A stretch of DNA of 19,033 nucleotides from JAZQQB01 sp045628865 (GTDB lineage Bacteria > Bacillota > Clostridia > Lachnospirales > Lachnospiraceae): positions 1 to 19,033 of the forward strand of contig JAZQQB010000017.1 in NCBI GenBank assembly GCA_045628865.1. The letters run 5' to 3'. Of this stretch, positions 13,516 to 19,033 are shown one piece after another. Within the stretch, counting starts at the first letter, position 1, and each line of letters starts with the position of its first letter. The notes beneath the pieces were generated by a model that was not told the DNA's origin, did not search any database, and was given only the letters and a program-made list of their open reading frames with translations. Position numbers and translations under genes: made by a program.

Positions 13516-13887
13516 GTATGCTGGTGAATGAGATTGGATTTTTCAAAACTATATGAAAAATGTCGCCTAAAATGAGGAGTGCCCTGATACCTTTCGGCAC
13601 CAGGGCTATTATGAAAAAATTTTATCTTTATGTGTAGGATGTACACTTAAAAGCATTTCCTTGATTTGTTTAAAGTATACCAACGAAATATGAACAAAGT
13701 ATGAACACGACGTAAATAATATGTGAAATGAACAAAGGAAGAGAAAGAAGTAAAAAATAATTGTGCAAAGTGCACAATACAAGACACGTGAGCTTGGAAA
13801 AGCCTTCGTCATATTGAAGAAATGGTATTTTGGCGTTAAAAAATCGAAATAGAAAATGGGAATATACGAAACAATGTAAAAGAGATG
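13516..13887. other. Gene-free intergenic stretch with inverted repeats
   Basis: No credible gene is seen here. Structures present are an 8-bp perfect inverted repeat (13538-13545 with 13554-13561), a GC-rich hairpin (13581-13591 with 13596-13606; nine pairs, two A-C mismatches, loop TTTC) not followed by a U-tract, and three copies of ATGAACA (13690, 13701, 13728). There is also a palindrome of 8-bp arms around AAG (13760-13778, arms ATTGTGCA/TGCACAAT). The last looks like an operator for a dimeric repressor and lies about 110 bp upstream of the predicted promoter for the coiled-coil gene. A 67-codon minus-strand reading frame (13609-13812) has low-complexity, Phe-rich composition and no start signals. 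Confidence 0.5.
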
Positions 13888-13916
13888 TTGTTTTCGTTGT
13901 TAAATAATGATAAAAT
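13888..13916 (+). promoter_or_regulatory. Predicted promoter of the coiled-coil membrane protein gene
   Basis: TTGTTT (13888-13893), a 17-bp spacer and TAAAAT (13911-13916) fit sigma-A. The leader would be about 85 nt. A second -10-like CATAAT at 13952-13957 lacks a fitting -35. Confidence 0.5.
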
Positions 13917-14009
13917 AATTATGATTAGGTAACAATATGTCATTTTTTTGGCATAATAGCTAAATGCAGTGCAGATATGGATTGATTCATGTCATATGGA
14001 GGAATAGAT

Positions 14010-14894
14010 ATGGATAGTTTTATGGACAAATTGGCTCAAAAGTTTAATGCACAGGAAATGATCAAGGCCAACACTGTGGCAGAAGAGAAAGAGCTCGAAA
14101 AAAAACGTGCGGAAGCAGAAGAGTATAAAGCGTATCTACAGCAGATGAAAGAACTTAATCAGGAGAATGCTGAACTTACAGAAAAAATTGAAGCAATGAT
14201 GACACAGTTACAGAAGGTGACAGAGCTTAATCAGTCTAAGATAGATGCAATTGTTCAGGATAATGCTGCTAATAAAGCACAGCTAGAGGAAATTGCAAAA
14301 AGCAGTTTGTCTAATCAGACAAGAATGGAACAGCTGGCAAAGAAGACTGAAGAAAATATGGTGCATGTTGCCAATGAGTCAGTTTCAAGAATTAATAAGG
14401 TTTCAGAGGATTCTGTTGCCAAGATGAACAAGATTGCTGATGAAGGTGTGAAAACTGTTGCGGAAATTGCAACTATCAATAAAGAAAAAATGGAAAAAAT
14501 GCAGGTGGTGTCTAGTGCCCCTGTACAGGCAGAAGTTGATCTTTCACAGGTAGAGAATAACATCATGTTATTGACCAAAAACCTGGAGGAAGAGAAGAAG
14601 AAGCTGGCTGAACTTTTTGAACAGACCAATGAATATGTACATCGTGAGAATGTAAAGGTTTATCGTAATGTGCAAGCAGTTGTTGTAGAAGAAGTGAAGA
14701 ATCGTTCTGATGAGCTGGCTCGCCAGATCAATGAACAGAATGAAGAAATGAATGAACGTTTAGAAGCTGTGGAGAGAACTACAAATAGTGTAAAGCCAGC
14801 CATTCGCGTGACTATGACTTTTTCAATCATCACTGCGGTTGCAGCATTGGGTGCAGTGATGTTATACATTTTAACATATTTGAAAATAGTCTAA
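14010..14894 (+). CDS. Tail-anchored coiled-coil protein of unknown function
   Basis: I do not know its function. The start is set at 14010, where GGAGG (13998-14002) lies 7 bp upstream; an in-frame ATG at 13989 has no ribosome binding site. The 294-aa product opens with an amphipathic segment (MDSFMDKLAQKFNAQEMIKAN). Then comes a long Glu/Lys/Gln-rich coiled coil (about 22-255) resembling a chemoreceptor signalling rod only in composition. The segment YVHRENVKVYRNVQAVVVEEVKNRSDEL (about 209-236) is less repetitive and looks conserved. A single hydrophobic helix (about 267-291) is followed by only a few residues, so it should be tail-anchored with the rod in the cytoplasm. No HAMP, kinase or protease motif is visible. 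It precedes a flavin-reductase-domain gene by 60 bp. I recall comparable proteins in Lachnospiraceae. Confidence 0.8.
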   Translation: MDSFMDKLAQKFNAQEMIKANTVAEEKELEKKRAEAEEYKAYLQQMKELNQENAELTEKIEAMMTQLQKVTELNQSKIDAIVQDNAANKAQLEEIAKSSLSNQTRMEQLAKKTEENMVHVANESVSRINKVSEDSVAKMNKIADEGVKTVAEIATINKEKMEKMQVVSSAPVQAEVDLSQVENNIMLLTKNLEEEKKKLAELFEQTNEYVHRENVKVYRNVQAVVVEEVKNRSDELARQINEQNEEMNERLEAVERTTNSVKPAIRVTMTFSIITAVAALGAVMLYILTYLKIV

Positions 14895-14954
14895 GTAGAG
14901 TTTTAACAATTGAAAGGATCCGGATTTTGCAAAACGAAATCCAGAGATAAGCAT

Positions 14955-15572
14955 ATGGCAAAAGAATATTGGAAGGCTGGCAATATGGTTTATCCTGTTC
15001 CAGCTGTTATGGTAAGTTGCAAGAGAGGCGATGAAACCCCTAATATCATTACAGTGGCATGGTGCGGAACTGTTTGTTCTACGCCAGCTATGGTTTCTAT
15101 TTCAGTCAGAAAGGAACGCTATTCCTATGATATTATTAAAGAGTCTGGGGAATTTGTGATCAATCTTGTAACAAAGAAATTGACAAAGGCGACAGATTAT
15201 TGTGGTGTTCGCTCGGGCAGGGATGTGGATAAGTTCTCAGAAATGAAACTTACACCGCTACCATCGAAATATATCAATGCACCTGGTATTGAGGAAAGCC
15301 CTGTTAATATTGAGTGTAAGGTAACTCAGGTGATTGAACTGGGATCTCACGATATGTTTTTGGCCGAGGTGTTGGGTGTAACGGTAGATGACTCGTTGAT
15401 GGATGAAGCAGGAAAGTTTCATTTGAATAAGGCCGGGCTTGTAGCATATTCTCATGGTGAATATTATACCCTGGGTGAGCTGGTCGGAACTTTTGGATAT
15501 TCGGTGAAAAAAACAATACCCAAAAAGAAAAACAGTAAGAAAAATAATAAGAAAAATAATAAGAAATCATAA
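14955..15572 (+). CDS. Flavin reductase-like domain protein
   Basis: This is an FMN-binding split-barrel protein of the flavin reductase family. It probably binds FMN and either reduces free flavin with NAD(P)H or acts as a flavoredoxin-type electron carrier; the partner is unknown. The start is set at the ATG at 14955, giving MAKEYWKAGNMVYPVPAVMVSC, the usual family beginning; 205 aa. Family landmarks are PNIITVAWCGTVCSTPAMVSISVRKERYSYDII, FVINLVTKKL, DYCGVRSGRDVDKF, ESPVNIECKV, SHDMFLAEV and AYSHGEYYTLGE. The last 20 or so residues are a Lys/Asn-rich tail from an in-frame 12-bp repeat. The ribosome binding site is weak (GAGAT); a TTG at 14910 is an alternative start. It may be co-transcribed with the coiled-coil gene, 60 bp upstream, and ends at a strong terminator. 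Confidence 0.85.
   Translation: MAKEYWKAGNMVYPVPAVMVSCKRGDETPNIITVAWCGTVCSTPAMVSISVRKERYSYDIIKESGEFVINLVTKKLTKATDYCGVRSGRDVDKFSEMKLTPLPSKYINAPGIEESPVNIECKVTQVIELGSHDMFLAEVLGVTVDDSLMDEAGKFHLNKAGLVAYSHGEYYTLGELVGTFGYSVKKTIPKKKNSKKNNKKNNKKS
15537..15567 (+). repeat. 12-bp tandem repeat coding a Lys/Asn tail
   Basis: The unit AAGAAAAATAAT occurs twice in full (15537-15548, 15549-15560) and continues as a partial third copy. It is in frame at the end of the flavin reductase gene and encodes KKNN units, so copy-number change adds or removes four residues without shifting the frame. Confidence 0.75.
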
Positions 15573-15586
15573 TCAAAAAAGAAGGA

Positions 15587-15616
15587 CTGATGTGAATCAA
15601 TTCACATCGGTTTTTT
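15587..15616 (+). terminator. Intrinsic terminator after the flavin reductase gene
   Basis: A stem of 8 perfect pairs (15589-15596 with 15601-15608), extended by one C-G and one T-G pair at its base, has a TCAA tetraloop and is followed by TTTTTT at 15611-15616. It lies 14 bp after the stop codon. Confidence 0.9.
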
Positions 15617-15644
15617 GTTTGAGTGAATTGCCGCTTCTCGCTCT

Positions 15645-15673
15645 TTTTTATAAAAAAGTCTCATAGGTATAAT
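15645..15673 (+). promoter_or_regulatory. Weak candidate promoter of the M23 peptidase gene
   Basis: A perfect TATAAT at 15668-15673 lies 17 bp downstream of TTTTTA, a poor -35. The -35 region overlaps a 16-bp perfect AT palindrome (15643-15658, CTTTTTTA/TAAAAAAG). The upstream terminator makes a separate promoter necessary. Confidence 0.4.
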
Positions 15674-15754
15674 AACTTTACAAGAATGGGGAATACTGAT
15701 ACAATGAATGAGGCGCTTTGCGATTGAAAGAAAAAAGTGGGTTGGTATATACAT

Positions 15755-17344
15755 ATGAAGAAATATAAAGAACGCAAGTCAAGAATTAAGCTTGTAAGCT
15801 TTTTAAATATATCTGTAATAGCGATCATGTTTAATGTTTTGTTTTTTCCATCTTTTGTGAAATTGAAGGATACGGAACAGAATATGTATCGAGTGTATTT
15901 GGATGGAGAAACTGTAGGAATTGTAACAGATGATTCTGTTGTAGAAGGGTATTTACGAGAAGCACGTTTGGTAGTTGCGAATGAATCAGAAAATTTGGTT
16001 TTATTAACACCAGCGGTTACTTGTGAGGGTCTTGCAGTAACAAAGGGGCGTCCAGATACAAAGGAAGTTGTTGTGAACAATATGGTTGAGGTGCTTCGGG
16101 CAGAAGAACAGGAAGCCTTACAGAAATCTTATACAGTAAAGATTGGTGAATATACAGTCAATCTGGCCAGTAGTGATGAAGTGTTGACTTTGTTTCAGGC
16201 TGCAATTGATAAATACGATCAGACTGGAAATTATGAAGTACAGCTGATGATGGATGGAACACGAGAATTGAATGTGCTCACTACCGGTTTGGTTTACAAT
16301 GAAAAAACAAATCAGGACGAAGAGGATTTGGAAACAAGACTGTTAGGTGGCTTTGCGAAGGTTGAACATGAGATGTTTCAGAATGTAGAGCCATTATTAG
16401 AGGATAAGAATTTCTCTGATTTTGAACTGGGCTTTATGGATATTGGTTTTTTAGAGGATATTGAGATTGTTGAATCTTATTTACCAGCGTCTCAGTTAAC
16501 AGATGTGGAAACAGCTATTGAAGAGGTAACCAAGGAACAGGAAGTGGAAACCATTTATGAGGTTGTATCTGGTGATACATTGTCAAAGATAGCTTATGAC
16601 AATGATCTTACAATTGAAGGCTTAATTGAAATTAATGATACCTTAAAGGATGAGAACTCAGTAATTCGTGTGGGTGATGAACTTGTGATCACAGTTCCAC
16701 AGCCAGAGCTATCGATTGTATGGTCTGAACAGTTATATTATGAAGAAGATTATGAAGAAGCCATTCAATATGTTTACAATGATGACTGGTATACAACCAA
16801 GTCTGTAACACTGCAGGATCCAATTGCTGGTCACAGAAAAGTAGTTGCAAACATATCATATATTAATGATGATCAAGAATCGAAGGAAATTCTTAAGCAG
16901 GAAGTGACCATGGAAGCCGTTCCTAAGATTGTAGAAATCGGAACAAAGATTCCGCCAAGCTTTATTAAGCCTATTTCAGGTGGACGACTTACATCAGGTT
17001 TTGGTTCAAGAACTGCTCCAACCAAGGGTGCAAGTACATATCATAAGGGTATTGATCTTGCAACACCAATTGGAACCAGTGTTGTGGCTGCTTGTTCTGG
17101 TACAGTTACATTTGCCGGATGGTCAAGTGGTTATGGTAATCTTGTTATCATCAGTCATGGTGATGGTAGAGAAACACGATATGGTCATTTGAGTAAGATC
17201 CTTGTATCCAGCGGGCAACAGGTAAATCAGGGAACTAAAATCGCGCTTAGTGGTAATACTGGACGAAGCACGGGACCTCATGTACATTTTGAGATCCGAA
17301 TTGATGGAACACCGGTTAATCCGTTGAAGTACATCGGCTTATAA
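15755..17344 (+). CDS. Membrane-anchored LysM-G5-M23 peptidoglycan endopeptidase
   Basis: This is a cell-envelope zinc metallopeptidase of the lysostaphin/LytM type, expected to cut peptidoglycan cross-bridges or stems outside the membrane. Residues count from the ATG at 15755 (529 aa). A Lys/Arg-rich N-terminus is followed by a signal anchor (about 13-35). An extracytoplasmic region of about 220 residues without a family I can name comes next. Then come a LysM domain (about 266-312, YEVVSGDTLSKIAYDNDLT), a G5-like domain (about 316-395) and M23 (about 405-529). Zinc ligands His430 and Asp434 in HKGID and the HVH pair His509/His511 in TGPHVHFEI are all present, so it should be active. The ribosome binding site is poor and a GTG at 15737 is an alternative start. 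It stands alone between a terminator and the murA promoter. Confidence 0.9.
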   Translation: MKKYKERKSRIKLVSFLNISVIAIMFNVLFFPSFVKLKDTEQNMYRVYLDGETVGIVTDDSVVEGYLREARLVVANESENLVLLTPAVTCEGLAVTKGRPDTKEVVVNNMVEVLRAEEQEALQKSYTVKIGEYTVNLASSDEVLTLFQAAIDKYDQTGNYEVQLMMDGTRELNVLTTGLVYNEKTNQDEEDLETRLLGGFAKVEHEMFQNVEPLLEDKNFSDFELGFMDIGFLEDIEIVESYLPASQLTDVETAIEEVTKEQEVETIYEVVSGDTLSKIAYDNDLTIEGLIEINDTLKDENSVIRVGDELVITVPQPELSIVWSEQLYYEEDYEEAIQYVYNDDWYTTKSVTLQDPIAGHRKVVANISYINDDQESKEILKQEVTMEAVPKIVEIGTKIPPSFIKPISGGRLTSGFGSRTAPTKGASTYHKGIDLATPIGTSVVAACSGTVTFAGWSSGYGNLVIISHGDGRETRYGHLSKILVSSGQQVNQGTKIALSGNTGRSTGPHVHFEIRIDGTPVNPLKYIGL

Positions 17345-17422
17345 AAATGGCGAAATGTGCAGGCATAGTAGGGGAATTGTGTGTGTCTGTATTTCGTAAA
17401 AAAGTGTATCAGGATTCTATTC

Positions 17423-17450
17423 TTTACAAATATAAACTTTGTGTTATAAT
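17423..17450 (+). promoter_or_regulatory. Sigma-A promoter of murA
   Basis: TTTACA (17423-17428), a 16-bp spacer and a perfect TATAAT (17445-17450) with TGt just before it form a strong extended promoter. The leader is about 35 nt. Confidence 0.72.
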
Positions 17451-17490
17451 AAATTAGTTAGTTGGAAACCTGAAATAGGGAGTTAGACTT

Positions 17491-18783
17491 ATGGAACAGT
17501 ACGTTATTAAAGGTGGAAATGCTCTCGTTGGTGAAGTTGAAATTGGCGGTGCTAAAAATGCAGCGCTGGGTATTTTAGCAGCAGCAATTATGACAGATGA
17601 AACTGTTACAATTGAGAATTTACCAGACGTTAGAGATATCAATGTATTATTACAGGCAGTAGAGAGTATTGGTGTAGTGGTACAGAGAATAGATAGACAT
17701 ACAGTAAAGATGAATTCTTCACAGATTCATTCTTTGTTAATAGAAGATGATTATATTAAGAAAATTAGAGCATCTTATTATTTGTTAGGTGCTTTACTTG
17801 GAAAGTATCATGAGGCATCAGTTGCTTTACCTGGTGGATGTAACATCGGAAGCAGACCAATTGATCAGCACATTAAGGGATTTAAGGCTCTTGGTGCGGA
17901 AGTAAAGATTGAACATGGTTTAATCAATACAAAAGCAGAAAAGCTAACAGGTAATCATATTTATTTAGATATGGTTTCAGTTGGTGCAACGATTAATGTT
18001 ATGCTTGCTTCTGCATTGGCAACGGGAACTACAATTATTGAGAATGCAGCAAAGGAACCACACGTTGTAGATGTAGCGAACTTTTTGAATAGTATGGGAG
18101 CGAACATCAAGGGCGCGGGTACAGATGTGATCCGTATTAAGGGCGTTGAGAAGCTTCATAAGACTGAGTATGCTATTATTCCAGATCAGATTGAAGCAGG
18201 TACCTTTATGTTTGCTGCAGCAGCAACCAAGGGTGATGTGACTGTTAAGAATGTCATTCCTAAGCATTTGGAATCTATTTCTGCAAAGCTTTTAGAAATG
18301 GGCTGTGAGATTGAAGAGTCTGATGATGCGGTGAGAGTTGTAGCCAACAAGCGATTAAATCATACACAGGTAAAGACATTACCATATCCTGGATTTCCGA
18401 CAGATATGCAGCCACAGATTGCAGTATGTCTTGCCCTTGCAGAGGGGACCAGTATTGTGATTGAAAGCATTTTTGAAAATAGATTTAAGTATGTAGATGA
18501 ATTAACCAAGATGGGGGCTTCTGTCCAGGTAGAGGGCAATGTTGCAATCATCGCTGGTGTTCCTAAGTATACAGGTGCTAATGTATCTGCTCCTGATTTA
18601 AGAGCGGGTGCAGCATTGGTAATAGCTGCTCTAGCAGCAGATGGTTTATCTACAGTAGATGACATAATGTACATTGAACGTGGATATGAGAATTTCCCAG
18701 GAAAACTTCAGGGACTTGGAGCTTTGATTGAGAAAGTAGATAATGAGAAAGATGTGCGTAAATTTACCTTTCGCGTTGGCTGA
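17491..18783 (+). CDS. murA: UDP-N-acetylglucosamine 1-carboxyvinyltransferase MurA
   Basis: MurA transfers enolpyruvate from phosphoenolpyruvate to UDP-GlcNAc, the first committed step of peptidoglycan synthesis, in the cytosol. The 430-aa length is slightly above the usual 418-420. The EPSP-synthase-like fold is evident from the N-terminal GEVEIGGAKNAAL with Lys22 and Asn23. The active-site loop LPGGCNIGSRPIDQHIKGF has Cys117, the PEP- and fosfomycin-reactive cysteine. YPGFPTDMQPQ contains the catalytic Asp305. With the cysteine intact, fosfomycin should be able to alkylate it. GGGAG (17478-17482) supports the start. Firmicutes often have two paralogs, and which one this is cannot be told from the window. 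No convincing terminator follows: the small hairpin at 18808-18826 has no U-tract. Confidence 0.96.
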   Translation: MEQYVIKGGNALVGEVEIGGAKNAALGILAAAIMTDETVTIENLPDVRDINVLLQAVESIGVVVQRIDRHTVKMNSSQIHSLLIEDDYIKKIRASYYLLGALLGKYHEASVALPGGCNIGSRPIDQHIKGFKALGAEVKIEHGLINTKAEKLTGNHIYLDMVSVGATINVMLASALATGTTIIENAAKEPHVVDVANFLNSMGANIKGAGTDVIRIKGVEKLHKTEYAIIPDQIEAGTFMFAAAATKGDVTVKNVIPKHLESISAKLLEMGCEIEESDDAVRVVANKRLNHTQVKTLPYPGFPTDMQPQIAVCLALAEGTSIVIESIFENRFKYVDELTKMGASVQVEGNVAIIAGVPKYTGANVSAPDLRAGAALVIAALAADGLSTVDDIMYIERGYENFPGKLQGLGALIEKVDNEKDVRKFTFRVG

Positions 18784-18848
18784 GTAGGATAATTGCCGTA
18801 TTATATTAGAAATTGAAGAAATTTCTCAATAAAAAGAAACAAAAACAC

Positions 18849-18877
18849 TTGACGTATTGACAAAAGAAGAGTATCCT
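18849..18877 (+). promoter_or_regulatory. Promoter upstream of the SAM riboswitch
   Basis: TTGACG (18849-18854), a 17-bp spacer and TATCCT (18872-18877) place the start about 30 bp before the aptamer. A second TTGACA at 18857-18862 has no -10 at acceptable spacing. Confidence 0.6.
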
Positions 18878-18910
18878 ACAGTTGATATATGAATTAAATA
18901 ACGTTTGAAT

Positions 18911-19011
18911 CTCTTATTCAGAGTGGTGGAGATACATAGGATCTGTGAAGCCACGGCAACCCCTTTAAGGAAGGTGCCAACCTGAGCGAGCATGAAATCG
19001 AGCAATAAGAG
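18911..19011 (+). promoter_or_regulatory. SAM-I (S-box) riboswitch aptamer, complete
   Basis: P1 is formed by CTCTTATT (18911-18918) and AATAAGAG (19004-19011), an 8-bp stem. Inside lie the S-box cores: CAGAGTGGTGGAG, the stretch ending GAAGCCACGGCAACC, AAGGTGCCAACC, and GAGCGAGCATGAAATCGAG forming the last hairpin. S-box leaders bind SAM and normally switch downstream methionine or SAM genes off. The expression platform and gene lie beyond the window. metK or a methionine-synthesis gene is the likely target, but this is inference. Confidence 0.94.
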
Positions 19012-19033
19012 GATTTGATTATCGACGATAAGA

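Noticed and set aside
13609..13812. 67-codon minus-strand reading frame
   Set aside because: It is low-complexity and Phe/Cys-rich, has no ribosome binding site, and lies in AT-rich intergenic DNA.
15304..15600. 98-codon minus-strand reading frame over the flavin reductase 3' end
   Set aside because: It reads the complement of the lysine repeat and the terminator; its Phe/Ser/Tyr-rich sequence is a by-product.
18808..18826. Hairpin after murA as a terminator
   Set aside because: The 7-bp AT-only stem is not followed by a T-run, so I would not call a terminator.

Overview
The window looks like chromosomal core DNA from a low-GC, Gram-positive, gut-type Clostridium relative, most probably a Lachnospiraceae member. 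This rests on AT-rich codon use, GGAGG-type ribosome binding sites, sigma-A promoters, an ireB-ruvX-DUF1292 cluster, an S-box (SAM-I) leader, and several small proteins that I recall as typical of Lachnospiraceae. I see no IS element, integrase, CRISPR array, tRNA or rRNA.

Layout. (1) 1-148: a GC-richer run of hairpins that looks like the 3' part of a structured RNA. (2) 149-4384: prmA, rsmE, a NifS-type cysteine desulfurase and thiI, which cover protein L11 methylation, 16S rRNA methylation and tRNA 4-thiouridine. (3) 4460-4690, minus strand: an HPr-fold protein without the phosphorylatable histidine loop, with a clean promoter and upstream direct repeats. (4) 4945-6312: mtaB, a tRNA methylthiotransferase. 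(5) 6353-12254: a long operon-like run, ireB - ruvX - DUF1292 - rnj - ylbF-like - short MltG-like - trmR-like - trhP-like, closed by a bidirectional terminator. Its two ends match the gene order of the Bacillus subtilis yrzL-yrrK-yrzB-yrrLMNO region, with RNase J and a YlbF-family protein inserted. (6) 12258-12524, minus strand: a small conserved-looking protein of unknown function. (7) 12825-13463: a RelQ-type small alarmone synthetase with its own promoter and terminator. (8) 13516-14009: a 494-bp intergenic stretch rich in inverted repeats. (9) 14010-15572: a tail-anchored coiled-coil protein of unknown function and a flavin-reductase-domain protein with a lysine-rich repeat tail, then a terminator. 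(10) 15755-18783: an envelope LysM-G5-M23 peptidase and murA, each apparently with its own promoter. (11) 18849-19033: promoter and complete SAM-I aptamer of a gene starting beyond the window, plausibly metK.

Themes. Translation-apparatus modification dominates (PrmA, RsmE, desulfurase/ThiI, MtaB, TrmR, TrhP). Cell-wall control is second (IreB, MltG-like, M23 peptidase, MurA). RNA turnover is third (RNase J, YlbF family). The least explained items are the HPr-like protein, the stand-alone MltG N-domain protein, the 88-aa minus-strand protein, the tail-anchored coiled-coil protein, and the structured RNA at the left edge. No obvious new multi-gene system is visible; most of the window is housekeeping.
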